A stretch of 64,000 nucleotides of DNA from Alteromonas ponticola (GTDB lineage: Bacteria; Pseudomonadota; Gammaproteobacteria; Enterobacterales; Alteromonadaceae). This document shows, piece by piece, positions 34,813 through 49,635 of this stretch. The stretch covers positions 62,001-126,000 of the forward strand of contig NZ_JAATNW010000005.1 in the NCBI RefSeq assembly GCF_012911815.1. Reading direction: 5' to 3'. The notes below the pieces were generated by a model. It saw nothing but the letters and a program-made list of their open reading frames with translations, was not told the origin of the DNA and searched no databases. A program made the translations under genes and the position numbers. The number at the start of each line of letters is the position of its first letter. Within the stretch, counting starts at the first letter, position 1.

Positions 34813-35601
34813 ATGAGCGACCATCAATCAGTAGATAAAACGCTTCCTGCGCAAGGGCAGCAAACAACCACCGATTTCGGCTATAAACAGGTAGATAAAT
34901 CTTCCAAAGCGTCGATGGTGGCAGGGGTATTTGATTCCGTTGCGGCCAAATATGATGTAATGAATGATGTGATGTCGATGGGTGTGCATCGTTTGTGGAA
35001 ACGCTATACGGTTGACTGTGCGGCAGTGCGAAAAGGCCAGCATGTGCTGGATCTGGCTGGTGGCACTGGCGATCTGGCGGCAAAGTTCTCGCGCCGGGTA
35101 GGGCCCACAGGCTCAGTAACCCTGGCCGACATCAACCTGTCGATGCTTAAGGTAGGTCGCGACAAACTGCGCGATCAGGGGTTGATACAGAATCTCGAAT
35201 ACGTGCAGGCTGATGCCGAAGCGCTGCCTTTTGCCGACAATACGTTTGATTTGGTTACTATGGCATTTGGTTTGCGTAATGTGACTGAAAAGCAAAATGC
35301 GCTCAATTCAATTTTCCGCGTACTAAAGCCGGGCGGTCGCCTGTTGGTACTTGAGTTTTCTAAGCCTACCCTTGAGCCTGTCAGCAAAATTTACGATTGG
35401 TACTCGTTTCACGTGCTGCCTAAAATGGGCGAGCTGGTTGCCAATGACAGCGAAAGCTACCAATATTTAGCTGAAAGTATCCGCATGCACCCAGATCAGG
35501 AGACTCTCAAAGAGATGTTCGAAAAAGCGGGTTTTGAAAATTGTGATTATCAGAACTTGACCAGTGGTATTGTTGCATTGCACCGCGGGTACAAATTTTA
35601 A
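34813..35601 (+). CDS. ubiE: Ubiquinone/menaquinone C-methyltransferase
   Basis: 262 residues. Class I SAM-methyltransferase: [16 protein letters not shown] loop; UbiE signatures [18 protein letters not shown] and [17 protein letters not shown]. It methylates the quinone ring in ubiquinone (and menaquinone) synthesis. First gene of ubiE-ubiJ-ubiB; AGGCGAG precedes the start. Confidence 0.97.
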   Translation: MSDHQSVDKTLPAQGQQTTTDFGYKQVDKSSKASMVAGVFDSVAAKYDVMNDVMSMGVHRLWKRYTVDCAAVRKGQHVLDLAGGTGDLAAKFSRRVGPTGSVTLADINLSMLKVGRDKLRDQGLIQNLEYVQADAEALPFADNTFDLVTMAFGLRNVTEKQNALNSIFRVLKPGGRLLVLEFSKPTLEPVSKIYDWYSFHVLPKMGELVANDSESYQYLAESIRMHPDQETLKEMFEKAGFENCDYQNLTSGIVALHRGYKF

Positions 35602-36237
35602 ATGCCTGCCATGGCTCTTCTCAGTGGCGCAATTGAAACCCTGATTAATCAGGTATTGTCGTTCGATCCTGACAGCCAGCAGCGGCTGGAAAAACTGAAT
35701 CATGCGTGCCTGAGTGTGTTTATAGAGGGTGTTCCCAATGGGATCACGCTGCACTTTGCTGATAAAGTCGAAGTGAGCATTGAAAACGATGCGTTTGAAG
35801 CGTTGGAGCAAAATCTTGCAGCGCAGCATTGTTGCATTAAAACCCAACTGGCGGTGCTGCCAGAACTCAAAGAAACCAGTCAGCTGACGCGGCTTATCCA
35901 ACAGAAAAAATTGTATCTGGAAGGCGATATCAATGTTGCCCAGCAAGCGAGCGCGCTATTTAAAGAATTAGACATTGACTGGGAAGAGCAACTGGCGAAA
36001 TACACCGGCGATGTGTTCGCTCATCAGGCATTTTCCACCGCTCATCGCTTGTTTGACTCGTTGACTGAATTTGCCACTAAAGGACAACGGATAGCGGCAA
36101 ATGCGGTAGTGGAAGAAAAAGAACTCGCTGCACACAAACTGGCGGTTCTGCATTTTTGTGACGAGGTCAGCGATTTACGTAACGATGTAGAACGCTTTGA
36201 AGTGCGTTTGGCGCAATTAGAGTCACACATATCTTAA
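35602..36237 (+). CDS. ubiJ: Ubiquinone biosynthesis accessory factor UbiJ
   Basis: 211 residues. An N-terminal SCP2-like lipid-binding domain (about 5-105) and a C-terminal helical part (about 140-211). It binds ubiquinone intermediates in the cytosolic Ubi complex. The ATG follows the ubiE stop directly, as in other gammaproteobacteria. Confidence 0.93.
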   Translation: MPAMALLSGAIETLINQVLSFDPDSQQRLEKLNHACLSVFIEGVPNGITLHFADKVEVSIENDAFEALEQNLAAQHCCIKTQLAVLPELKETSQLTRLIQQKKLYLEGDINVAQQASALFKELDIDWEEQLAKYTGDVFAHQAFSTAHRLFDSLTEFATKGQRIAANAVVEEKELAAHKLAVLHFCDEVSDLRNDVERFEVRLAQLESHIS

Positions 36238-36243
36238 AGAATT

Positions 36244-37884
36244 ATGCGAATAGTCAGACTTTACCAAATTAATAAAGTGCTTCTGCAACATGGCCTGGAC
36301 GAGTTGATTCCTGGTCGGTGGCAGCCCTGGTATGCCCGTGTGATGCGTAAATGTATCTTCTGGATCCGTAACAAACACAAACACGAACCAGCAGGCGTGC
36401 GGATCACGCTGGCTCTGCAGTCGCTGGGCCCGGTGTTTGTTAAGTTCGGGCAAATGCTGAGTACGCGACGAGACCTGCTACCACCGGATATCGCCAATGA
36501 GCTGGCGATGTTGCAAGATAAGGTGAAGCCCTTTTCCAGCGACACAGCGCAACAGATAATTAAGACCTCGCTCAAGCTGAACGCCCTGTCGGAGCTATTC
36601 GCGGAGTTCGATGAAACCCCATTGGCGTCAGCGTCAATTGCGCAAGTGCACGCGGCAAAATTACGCAACAGCCATGAAGACGTAGTGGTCAAAGTACTTC
36701 GACCTGATATACGTAACACTATTTTTGCTGATATGAAGTTGTTGTTCACGCTGGCTCAGGTGTTGCAAAAATGGCTGCCCGATGGGCGTCGTTTGCGACC
36801 TGTCGAAGTGGTCAGAGAATACGAAAAAACGGTAATAGATGAATTGGATCTGCTAAGTGAAGCTTCCAATGGCCTGCAGCTAAAGCGGAATTTCGAAGAT
36901 TCTGACGCACTCTACGTTCCTCACATATACAGCGATTTGTGCCGCACCAACGTGCTGGTGATGGAGCGCATTTACGGCATTCCTATTTCCAACATTGATG
37001 CTCTACTGGCGCAAAAAACCAATCTGAAAAGGCTGGCAGAAACGGGCGTAGAGGTGTTTTTTACCCAGGTGTTCAGAGACAGTTTCTTTCATGCTGATAT
37101 GCACCCGGGCAATATTTTCGTTTCCACCGAAAACCCCCAGGAACCCAAATACATTGCCATTGATTTTGGCATCGTGGGCACACTGAACGAAGAAGATAAG
37201 CGCTACCTGGCAGAAAACTTTATCGCCTTTTTTAATCGGGATTACCGCAAAGTGGCCACTTTGCATGTTGATTCGGGGTGGGTGCCGGGTGACACTAACA
37301 TCGACGCATTCGAAGTGGCGATACGTACCGTCTGTGAGCCTATATTTCAAAAGCCGTTGGCAGAAATCTCATTCGGTCAGGTGCTGCTGCAACTCTTCAA
37401 TGTGGCAAGGCGCTTCAACATGGTAGTGCAGCCGCAACTGGTGTTGCTACAGAAAACCTTGCTCTATATCGAAGGGCTGGGCCGTCAGCTTTATCCCCAG
37501 CTGGATTTATGGCAAACCGCTAAACCATTCTTGGAAAAATGGATGAAAGAACAAATTGGCTTCGGTGCCATGATGAGCAAGGTCAAAGCGAACCTGCCCT
37601 ATTGGTCAGAGAAGTTTCCTGAAATTCCAGATTTGCTTCACGATGGCTTAATTCAACTAAAACGTCTGCCGTTGCAGCAGCAAAACATCCAGGCGCATAT
37701 TGTCGCAGAGCACCGTAAAACCAATACCGTTATTGGTTTCAGCGCTTCGGCTGCCAGTTTTACAATATTGGCAGGCGTGTTGCCGATGTACGCCGGTTCG
37801 TGGATTTTTTCTGCCGTTGCAGGAGGAGTGGCTGTGGCGTGCTGGTTCAAAGTTTGGCGAGCCAGTCGGCTGCAGGTGGTTTGA
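36244..37884 (+). CDS. ubiB: Ubiquinone biosynthesis kinase-like ATPase UbiB
   Basis: 546 residues. The invariant KxGQ motif is in [16 protein letters not shown]; the Ala-rich loop is [22 protein letters not shown] and the metal aspartate in AIDFGIVG follow; two C-terminal membrane helices (about 495-540). An atypical kinase acting as an ATPase in coenzyme Q synthesis. Starts 6 bases after ubiJ. Confidence 0.97.
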   Translation: MRIVRLYQINKVLLQHGLDELIPGRWQPWYARVMRKCIFWIRNKHKHEPAGVRITLALQSLGPVFVKFGQMLSTRRDLLPPDIANELAMLQDKVKPFSSDTAQQIIKTSLKLNALSELFAEFDETPLASASIAQVHAAKLRNSHEDVVVKVLRPDIRNTIFADMKLLFTLAQVLQKWLPDGRRLRPVEVVREYEKTVIDELDLLSEASNGLQLKRNFEDSDALYVPHIYSDLCRTNVLVMERIYGIPISNIDALLAQKTNLKRLAETGVEVFFTQVFRDSFFHADMHPGNIFVSTENPQEPKYIAIDFGIVGTLNEEDKRYLAENFIAFFNRDYRKVATLHVDSGWVPGDTNIDAFEVAIRTVCEPIFQKPLAEISFGQVLLQLFNVARRFNMVVQPQLVLLQKTLLYIEGLGRQLYPQLDLWQTAKPFLEKWMKEQIGFGAMMSKVKANLPYWSEKFPEIPDLLHDGLIQLKRLPLQQQNIQAHIVAEHRKTNTVIGFSASAASFTILAGVLPMYAGSWIFSAVAGGVAVACWFKVWRASRLQVV

Positions 37885-38175
37885 CCATCCGTTGCGTATA
37901 ACCTATTGCTTATACAACAAAAACTAAAATGAATTTTTTGTGATATTTTGTATTTTTCATCTATAAATATGTACCAATTTTCTCAGGCAGTGTTATAGTG
38001 AAGTGGTCTTTAAATAGACGTGATTATTGAAGCTCTGCCTTGATGTAAAACCACTCAAGTTACCTAGTGATTTGTTGTTAGTTGTTTACCGCAATAAAGT
38101 AAGACCCAAATAACCGTTTATTGAAGGCAGTTGGTGCGCGTGTGCGCAAATTTTTGCAAGATATTTGAGGTCTTT

Positions 38176-38385
38176 ATGTCTAAAGTAACAGGCACAGTTA
38201 AGTGGTTTAACGCTGACAAAGGGTATGGTTTTTTAACGCAGGATAGCGGTGACAAGGACGTGTTCGTTCACTTCCGTGCTATCGTTTCTGAAGGTTATAA
38301 AACGTTGAACGAAGGTCAACGCGTAGAATTTGAAGTAGAGAACGGTCAAAAAGGTTTGCAAGCAGCAAACGTGAACGCGCTTTAA
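38176..38385 (+). CDS. Cold-shock domain protein
   Basis: 69 residues from the ATG at 38176 with GAGG upstream; an in-frame longer version from 38131 is rejected because the cold-shock domain starts here. RNP1 KGYGFLTQ and RNP2 VFVHF are present, so it binds single-stranded RNA/DNA. A 291-base untranslated gap lies before it, which could hold a long structured leader as in cspA. A terminator follows. Confidence 0.95.
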   Translation: MSKVTGTVKWFNADKGYGFLTQDSGDKDVFVHFRAIVSEGYKTLNEGQRVEFEVENGQKGLQAANVNAL

Positions 38386-38394
38386 TTCTATAGG

Positions 38395-38423
38395 GCAGTG
38401 GTATTTTTACCGCTGCTTTTTTT
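38395..38423 (+). terminator. Rho-independent terminator after cold-shock gene
   Basis: GCAGTGGTA (38395-38403) pairs with TACCGCTGC (38408-38416) with one G-T wobble, then a run of seven T. Confidence 0.85.
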
Positions 38424-38615
38424 ATTCCGTCGAACTCATTTTCAGTCTTTTTCTTCCAAATATCTCCGCTTAAGTAATATTCACTTGCTAATGCAGTATG
38501 CCTTCGTATGATGGTAGATATTGGTTGCGCTTTGTCTGAATTTTTCTGATATTTTCAGGTCATAGCGTAGTTAGTACTACATGGATGTGTATTTTCGTTT
38601 CAGGAGACGTTTTGC

Positions 38616-39266
38616 ATGACTCATAAGTGGTTGTCTGCACTGGTTCTATTCGTTTGGTTGTGTACTTTTTCTGTGTCTGCGCAGGAAAAACCCATTGCCG
38701 AACTTTTTGGTAAGCCTGTGTTCGAATCGGCGTTAATGCCCGACAGCAAAACCTTAAGTCAGATTGCCAGAATGAATTCCGCCAGCAAAGAATTGGCGTT
38801 AATTCAGTATCAGCACAGTAAGTTCGCCGAAACACTAATTGAAGAAGTGTTGGAAGACTTTGCTCAGCGCCAAAGTATCAACACTGATAAAGAATTAAAG
38901 CGCGCTTTTATTGAGCAATTTGAGCAGCAGATCCTTAAAGAAGCTGATGACGCCGAAAGTGCAGCGAGTAAACAGAAAATAAACGAGATTGCTGAAACAC
39001 AGGTCAGACACTGGCAAATCAATAAAGCGTTGTATGAAAAATTTGGCGGTGCGGTAATTTTCAAACAGAATAACCCGCAATTTCCGGTGGGGGCTTACGA
39101 AATATTGCTTAAAAATTACCAACAGACAGGTAAATTAAAAATTTTTGACGACCGTTATCGCGCCGTGTTCTGGGAAGCACTTGAACCTCCCTATTCATTC
39201 GAAATTGAACCTGCCAATATAAACTTCGCCTCGCCCTGGTGGCTGGAGACCAAGGTCGCGCCTTGA
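38616..39266 (+). CDS. Exported protein of unknown function
   Basis: 216 residues. A signal peptide (LSALVLFVWLCTFSVSAQE, cleavage near residue 22) is followed by a mostly helical, charged periplasmic body. The early part (GKPVFESALMPDSK) faintly recalls the N-terminal segment of SurA-type proline isomerases, but no isomerase domain is present. AGGAGA lies upstream of the ATG. Convergent with the cysteine-synthase-family gene. Family not recognised. Confidence 0.65.
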   Translation: MTHKWLSALVLFVWLCTFSVSAQEKPIAELFGKPVFESALMPDSKTLSQIARMNSASKELALIQYQHSKFAETLIEEVLEDFAQRQSINTDKELKRAFIEQFEQQILKEADDAESAASKQKINEIAETQVRHWQINKALYEKFGGAVIFKQNNPQFPVGAYEILLKNYQQTGKLKIFDDRYRAVFWEALEPPYSFEIEPANINFASPWWLETKVAP

Positions 39267-39296
39267 TCTCGCCGGGGCCGACGCGACAGTCAGGCA

Positions 39297-40274
39297 CTAG
39301 TCATCACGGAAAAGTGGGGTAGAAAAGTACCGTTCAGCGCCGTCTGCCAGTATCACCACTATGGTTTTTGTCGCATACTCAGTTTGCTTTATCAGTTGCG
39401 CCGCCGCATGCAAGGTAGCGCCAGAAGAAATGCCAACGGCCAACCCTTCCAAACGGGCAATCTTTTGCGCTGCAGCGATGGCATCTTCGTCGCTAACAGT
39501 AACAATCTGACTGATCAATGTGGTATCAAGAATATCTGGTACATGTCCCGAACTTAACCCCTGGATATTATGCACGCCAGCCCGGCCGGCACTTAAGATA
39601 GGGCAACTAGCTGGTTCAACAGCGACAATTTTGACGGATGGCTTGTACGTCTTCAATTTTCTTGCGACCCCGGTTAATGTGCCACCGGTCCCGACTCCGC
39701 ACACCAACACATCCACGCTACCGGCACTGTCCTTCCAGATTTCCTGTGCAGTGGATTCGCTATGCGCCTGGTGGTTGGTGCTATTGCCAAATTGGTCAAG
39801 GCTCACCGCATGTGGGTTGGCGGCTACCATTTCTTTAGCTTTATCTATTGCACCTTTGGTTCCCTGTGCTTTTGGTGTGGTCACCACATTGCCACCAAAA
39901 TGTTTAATCAGTTTCTGGCGTTCAATTGACATATGCTCAGGGATCACAATGGTAATGGGGATGTTGTAAATGGCACATAGCCAGGCGCAGGCGACCCCAT
40001 TATTACCTGATGAGGCTTCGATAATTTCGGTTTTGTCACAAAAGTACGACGACGCCATCAGGTTCTTAATCATTGCCATCGCAGGGCGGTCTTTAATTGA
40101 GCCTGCCGGATTGAAAAACTCAACTTTGGCCAACAAATCCGCCTGGGTATCAAGTTGCTTTTGCAGTTTGCTCAAGCGCACTAGCGGCGTCTTGCCAATG
40201 GTTTCTGTGATGTCGTTAAAAATACGGCCGTTTTCTTCTGTGCTACTAAACGTGGCTGGTGCGAAATCAAACAT
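39297..40274 (-). CDS. Cysteine synthase-family PLP enzyme
   Basis: 325 residues, fold type II. PLP lysine in NPAGSIKDRPA; phosphate loop GVGTGGTLTGVA; C-terminal SSGATLHAA. It would join sulfide (or another nucleophile) to O-acetyl- or O-phosphoserine. The substrate loop reads SSGNNG rather than the TSGNTG typical of CysK, a position that varies in relatives with other substrates, so I withhold a symbol. Divergent from an Lrp-type regulator with a 117-base AT-rich gap, suggesting control by that protein. Confidence 0.82.
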   Translation of the reverse strand: MFDFAPATFSSTEENGRIFNDITETIGKTPLVRLSKLQKQLDTQADLLAKVEFFNPAGSIKDRPAMAMIKNLMASSYFCDKTEIIEASSGNNGVACAWLCAIYNIPITIVIPEHMSIERQKLIKHFGGNVVTTPKAQGTKGAIDKAKEMVAANPHAVSLDQFGNSTNHQAHSESTAQEIWKDSAGSVDVLVCGVGTGGTLTGVARKLKTYKPSVKIVAVEPASCPILSAGRAGVHNIQGLSSGHVPDILDTTLISQIVTVSDEDAIAAAQKIARLEGLAVGISSGATLHAAAQLIKQTEYATKTIVVILADGAERYFSTPLFRDD

Positions 40275-40391
40275 GGTTTATTCCCGAAATTGCTTTGTAT
40301 TGATCATCGCACCAGTGGAATAGCATATGTTGCTAAAAATCTACGAGCATTTACAATGAAATAAATTATTTATCTATTTAAATGTTTTAAA

Positions 40392-40865
40392 ATGAAAAAT
40401 ATTACCCTTGATAGGATTGATAAAGAAATATTGTCGTTCATTCAGGATGATGCCGAACGCTCTGTGGCTGATATCGCTGAGGCAGTCGGTCTTTCCCAAA
40501 CCCCTTGCTGGCGTCGTATTCAACGCTTACAGGCTGCTGATTACATTAAGAAAAGGGTGGGTCTACTGAATGCGCAGAAACTCGGGCTGTCAATGACGGT
40601 TTTTGTGCAGGTTAAAGCGGCCCGACACGATGGGCAGTGGCTGGATAAATTTGCCCAACACGCCTCAGGATTCGAAGAGGTGGTGGAGTTCTATCGCATG
40701 TCCGGTGAATATGACTATCTGCTGAAAGTGCTGGTAGCTGACATGGTCAGCTTTGATCACTTCTACAAGCGACTGGTGAATGGCATAGATCTAAACGATG
40801 TGACGTCGAGCTTTGCAATGGAACAAATCAAATATGCCACCGCGATACCCTTGAATCATCTTTGA
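40392..40865 (+). CDS. Lrp/AsnC-family regulator
   Basis: 157 residues. N-terminal helix-turn-helix (DIAEAVGLSQTPCWRRIQRLQ) and a C-terminal RAM effector domain (about 65-145; EFYRMSGEYDYLLKVLV). The TPCWRRI variant is common in regulators near cysteine or amino-acid genes. Divergent from the cysteine-synthase-like gene, its likely target. No ribosome site is obvious in the AT-rich leader. Confidence 0.9.
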   Translation: MKNITLDRIDKEILSFIQDDAERSVADIAEAVGLSQTPCWRRIQRLQAADYIKKRVGLLNAQKLGLSMTVFVQVKAARHDGQWLDKFAQHASGFEEVVEFYRMSGEYDYLLKVLVADMVSFDHFYKRLVNGIDLNDVTSSFAMEQIKYATAIPLNHL

Positions 40866-40922
40866 AGACCCAGCATGTTGGGGGTTAATACCGAAAAGAA
40901 TAACTGGAATAAAACAGCGCAT

Positions 40923-40951
40923 AAAAAAGGAGCCAATATGGCTCCTTTTTT
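40923..40951. terminator. Bidirectional terminator between lrp-type gene and fadA
   Basis: AAAAAAGGAGCC (40923-40934), loop AATAT, GGCTCCTTTTTT (40940-40951); A and T runs serve both strands. Confidence 0.88.
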
Positions 40952-40959
40952 CTAAACGG

Positions 40960-44290
<3,331 letters not shown>

Positions 44291-44761
44291 TATCATCTCC
44301 TTTGGCCTGAGCCAGGATGTATACTCAATTTAACCAACTGATTAAATTGTGGGTTATAGGGTGGCTAGATTTTTGACAATACCACAGAAAATTTCAATCA
44401 AAAATTCAAACAAGCGTTTTATTTTGCTACGAAATGGTGTTCGATTGATCAAAAATCAAGCTCGAAATTGAAAAACTTCTCAGTATAATGGTGATTAGAC
44501 CGATAAATAAAAACCTGTTCAGCTTAGCCTCGCAACGCATGGCGTTCAAATAAATTAACGTAATATTCACCAGTGTTGCGAGACGATAATAACAATTGAT
44601 TTAGTAAAGCTGTATCGTCAGGGTAATCGGCTTAATTTAATTACGTGCACTCACACGGATTTTGTCATCTAGAGGAACAGGTCACTATTTCCTGAAATCG
44701 CTCTATTTTTCTGCATGATATATGCAGCGTATTCTTTGTTTCTAATAATAAGGATGGCTTA
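44291..44761. promoter_or_regulatory. fadBA / slt divergent intergenic region with PsrA-like site
   Basis: About 470 bases with no gene. CAAAC-AAGC-GTTTT at 44407-44420 is one base from the PsrA-type dyad (G/C)AAAC-N4-GTTT(G/C) known to control fatty-acid degradation in gammaproteobacteria; it lies 117 bases before fadB. The rest is AT-rich with no further element that I can support. Confidence 0.4.
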
Positions 44762-46774
44762 ATGGTAGTGAAGTTTGGTTTTCTTCGTCGGCTTAGCTTG
44801 CGAAGCGTAAGCTTGTTTTTTGTCGCGCCTATTGCACTGGCGAATGCTTTGCTACCTGGTGAAGAGGCCAATCAGCAGCAGCGAGAACTGTTTCTACAAA
44901 CAGAACAAGCCATTCAGAGTCTGCCGGTCAGTCAGCTAAATAAGGTTGACGACAGCATGGCGGCGTTGTCGTCTTATCCCCTCTACCCTTATCTACAGCG
45001 ACAACGCCTTTTCAGAAATATTTCAATTGCCAATCGCAGCGCCATCGAATCATTTTTAATGACCTACGATGGCCATCCAATCGTCTATACGTTACGCGCG
45101 AAATGGCTTCGCTATCTCGCCGAAAACAAGCAAAAATCAGCATTTTTGGCCAGTTATCGCGATGACATGGGCGCTGAAATAACCTGTTTCTACTTGCAAT
45201 ATCAGCTTGCTGAAGCCACCAATCCGGATTACTGGTTGGAGAAAGTGGATTCCATCTGGTTAAACGGCTATTCACAGCCGGAATCCTGCGACCCCGTGTT
45301 TAAACAGTGGAGTCAGCAAGGTCGCTTAACCGAACAAAAATTACTGACACGCATCGAACGGGCAGCATTGTCAGGGAATTCAAGATTGGTAGCTTATCTG
45401 CAGCGTCGATTGCCAGACAGTAAACAGTATTTAGGTCAGTTATGGTTGACTGTGCGCAACGCGCCAGTGAACGTTACAAAGCCTTCTTATTTTCCCATGT
45501 CGCAGCCCGACGCAGAGTCGAGAATTTTAGCCTACGGGTTGGAACAGTTGGCCTGGCAGGATGCTGAAAAAGCGGTCAGAGCTTATTATAACTGGCAGGC
45601 GAAATTACAGCTTTCAGAAGGTGAGTGGGCAGCTATTCATCGGGCAATTGCGCTGAGCCTGGCGATTGATAACAAACCAGATGCACTAATCTGGTTGCAA
45701 CGAGCTGATGTGGCCGGCGCAGCGCAAGATGTGAAACGCTGGCATCTGGCGTATCTGTTGCGCAAACAGGACTGGCAAAAGGTTCTGGAGTTGATTGAAG
45801 TTAGTGAGCCGCATATTCAGCAACAGGATGTGTTTCGGTACTGGCGCGCACGAAGTTACGCGCATTTAGGCGCGCCGCAGCTGGCGAAATCTACCCTGGA
45901 AGAGCTTGCCACTGAACGACACTATTACGGCTTTATGGCCAGTGCTCATCTGGCGCAGCCGCCGAGTTTAAAACATGCTGAGGCGCCAACGGATTCCGCT
46001 GCCATGCAGCGCATAGAACAGCGCCCCTCAGCCCGCCGTGCGTACGAGTTTTTGCAGTTGGGCCGGTTGATTGATGCAAGAAGAGAATGGCGACATCTGA
46101 TTGCGAATCTGGATTCGGCATTAGTTAAGGATGCAGCGGTATTGGCCAGTGAATGGGGATGGTACGATCAGGCCATTATCAGCTTCACCCAAAGTGGCTA
46201 TATGGACGACGTAAAAAGACGTTTTCCGCTGGCGTTTGCACCAAAATTTTCCAGTGTGGGTCAAACTTATAATATTCCCCCGGCGTTCGCCATGGCGATT
46301 GCCAGACGGGAAAGTTCGTTTATGGTTGATGCAGTCTCACCGGCAGGGGCAACCGGACTGATGCAACTGATGCCCGGCACCGCGCAGTATCTGGTAGACA
46401 AAAAAATCAATCGTGCTGCCCTCATCGAGCCTGATCAGAATGTGCAACTGGGTGTACAATACCTGCGCTATCTGATGGATAAACTCGACAACAATCCGGT
46501 ATTGGTTTCGGCTTCCTACAACGCCGGCTGGAAAAAAGTACTTAATTGGTTGCCACGAGAGGAAGCCTTACCTACTGATGTATGGATTGAAAATATACCT
46601 TATCGGGAGACCCGGGGCTATGTGAAAGCAGTGCTCGCCTATCGTTATATTTACGAGCAGCAATTGGGCACACAGTCAGAGTTGTTTTCACAATTGTCTA
46701 CCACCTCGATTCCTGTGCTACCGGCAAAAGCGTCTGAGCAGCTCGCCACCGGGCTGCAGCTGGCCCCACAATAG
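44762..46774 (+). CDS. slt: Soluble lytic murein transglycosylase
   Basis: 670 residues. Signal peptide (LSLRSVSLFFVAPIALANA), a long alpha-superhelical U/L region (about 30-470), then the SLT catalytic domain (about 490-640) with the catalytic Glu in AIARRESSFM, and AGATGLMQLMPGTA and YNAGWKKV. It cleaves peptidoglycan glycan strands in the periplasm. AAGGATGGCTTA precedes the start. Confidence 0.95.
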   Translation: MVVKFGFLRRLSLRSVSLFFVAPIALANALLPGEEANQQQRELFLQTEQAIQSLPVSQLNKVDDSMAALSSYPLYPYLQRQRLFRNISIANRSAIESFLMTYDGHPIVYTLRAKWLRYLAENKQKSAFLASYRDDMGAEITCFYLQYQLAEATNPDYWLEKVDSIWLNGYSQPESCDPVFKQWSQQGRLTEQKLLTRIERAALSGNSRLVAYLQRRLPDSKQYLGQLWLTVRNAPVNVTKPSYFPMSQPDAESRILAYGLEQLAWQDAEKAVRAYYNWQAKLQLSEGEWAAIHRAIALSLAIDNKPDALIWLQRADVAGAAQDVKRWHLAYLLRKQDWQKVLELIEVSEPHIQQQDVFRYWRARSYAHLGAPQLAKSTLEELATERHYYGFMASAHLAQPPSLKHAEAPTDSAAMQRIEQRPSARRAYEFLQLGRLIDARREWRHLIANLDSALVKDAAVLASEWGWYDQAIISFTQSGYMDDVKRRFPLAFAPKFSSVGQTYNIPPAFAMAIARRESSFMVDAVSPAGATGLMQLMPGTAQYLVDKKINRAALIEPDQNVQLGVQYLRYLMDKLDNNPVLVSASYNAGWKKVLNWLPREEALPTDVWIENIPYRETRGYVKAVLAYRYIYEQQLGTQSELFSQLSTTSIPVLPAKASEQLATGLQLAPQ

Positions 46775-46865
46775 CCAACACAGGGTGCAGCCAGGGTAAC
46801 GGGCGTGTTATGGTATACAGATAATTAAGGTTGGCGTACGGCCAGCATGTTGAAATATGAATTGA

Positions 46866-48191
<1,326 letters not shown>

Positions 48192-48219
48192 AACCGCTTT
48201 GAGCAGAGATAAAAAGTAA

Positions 48220-48247
48220 AATGGCACCATCAGGTGCCATTTTTTTA
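48220..48247. terminator. Bidirectional terminator between pepQ and ispB
   Basis: AATGGCACC (48220-48228), loop ATCA, GGTGCCATT (48233-48241), then a T run; A-rich on the left for the minus strand. Confidence 0.88.
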
Positions 48248-48276
48248 AATCGATCACCCATCCATGCGAACACGTT

Positions 48277-49251
48277 TTAGTTTGAGCGCTCTACGGACAG
48301 ATGAGCGAGCGCAATCAAGGCGTCTTTGTAAGGTGATGCCGGAATAATTTCAAGACTGGCAACTGCGCGCTCTGCCTCCCGGTCAGCACACGCTTTGGTA
48401 TAATCCAGCGCCCCGGTGTCCTGCATGATCGCCTGAATGCGAGCAAGATGAGGAAGACCATTCGATTGCTCAATCGCATCCCGGATCAGGGCCTGATCAT
48501 CTACATCATTAGAATGCCACATGGCATACAGTAGCGGTAATGTTGGTTTGCCTTCGGCTAAATCATCACCGGCGTTTTTGCCCATTTCTTCAGCGTCAGC
48601 CTGATAGTCAAGAATATCATCAACCAATTGAAACGCCGTGCCTAAATGCTTGCCATAGGCCTGCATGGCCTGCTCAATCTCAGCAGACTGATCGGTGATC
48701 ACCGCTGCCAGCTGCGTCGCCGCTTCGAACAAGCGGGCGGTTTTGCCATAGATCACATCAAAATAGCGCTGCTCGGTGGTGTCAGGGTCATTACAGTTCA
48801 TTAACTGCAACACCTCACCTTCCGCGATCTGGTTGGTGGCTTCAGATAAAATTTCCATCACGCGCATACGCTTTAGACTCACCATCATCTGGAACGAGCG
48901 GGTATACAAAAAATCGCCAACCAGTACACTGGCCTGGTTACCAAATATTGCATTTGCGGTTTCGCGGCCACGGCGCAATGTTGACTCATCCACAACATCA
49001 TCATGCAACAGGGTCGCGGTGTGGATGAATTCAACGATCGCTGCCAGAGTATGGTGATCGGATGACTGAATGTGCATAGCGCGCGCAGCCAGTACACATA
49101 GCAATGGTCGCAAGCGTTTGCCGCCGCTGTTTACAATGTAAAAGCCCAGCTGATTTATTAACGCAACATCTGAGTCCACTTGTTGCTGAATGATCGCATT
49201 GACCGCATCCATGTCATCCGAAGCCAGGGATCGTATTTGATCTATATCCAT
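48277..49251 (-). CDS. ispB: Octaprenyl diphosphate synthase
   Basis: 324 residues (E. coli 323). The two aspartate-rich motifs are LLHDDVVDES and LVDDILDYQ; the chain-length region is VEFIHTATLLH. It makes the polyprenyl tail for ubiquinone. Divergent from rplU, the usual arrangement in gammaproteobacteria. Confidence 0.96.
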   Translation of the reverse strand: MDIDQIRSLASDDMDAVNAIIQQQVDSDVALINQLGFYIVNSGGKRLRPLLCVLAARAMHIQSSDHHTLAAIVEFIHTATLLHDDVVDESTLRRGRETANAIFGNQASVLVGDFLYTRSFQMMVSLKRMRVMEILSEATNQIAEGEVLQLMNCNDPDTTEQRYFDVIYGKTARLFEAATQLAAVITDQSAEIEQAMQAYGKHLGTAFQLVDDILDYQADAEEMGKNAGDDLAEGKPTLPLLYAMWHSNDVDDQALIRDAIEQSNGLPHLARIQAIMQDTGALDYTKACADREAERAVASLEIIPASPYKDALIALAHLSVERSN

Positions 49252-49554
49252 GTGTCTCTGTAATTAGCAGATGATTTAGTTTGAGTGGATTGTACCTGAA
49301 TTAGTACGTGTATCCAGCGTCTCAACGTAAAAAATGCAGCCTCAAGTGATACCGACTTGGATTTTTAACTATCAATAGCTTTTTTTTCTTAGTTAAAGAT
49401 GATTTTCAAGGTAAACTGCCCCGGACTGTGAATTTACGTGAAAATAACCGCTTGAATTAGTGCTGATTACCCTCCTTAAACCAGGCGGAAACTATCGGTA
49501 GTAAAGCGATAGCGTCGATGTGCGAAAAATAATCGAATTTTTATAATTGTGGGG

Positions 49555-49583
49555 TTGTGATCGAAGGATGTTTCACGTACAAT
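49555..49583 (+). promoter_or_regulatory. rplU-rpmA promoter
   Basis: TTGTGA (49555-49560), 17-base spacer, TACAAT (49578-49583), 52 bases before the rplU start. An upstream TATAAT at 49542-49547 has no good -35. The rest of the 49252-49554 gap should hold the ispB promoter, but I see no clear elements. Confidence 0.7.
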
Positions 49584-49635
49584 TCGCGCCCTGTTTTTTG
49601 AATTGAAGCGTCAGAGACGCAGAGCGGAGTTAGAT

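Noticed and set aside
35467..35946. 159-codon minus-strand open frame across ubiE-ubiJ
   Set aside because: Antisense to two well-supported genes; composition is that of a shadow frame.
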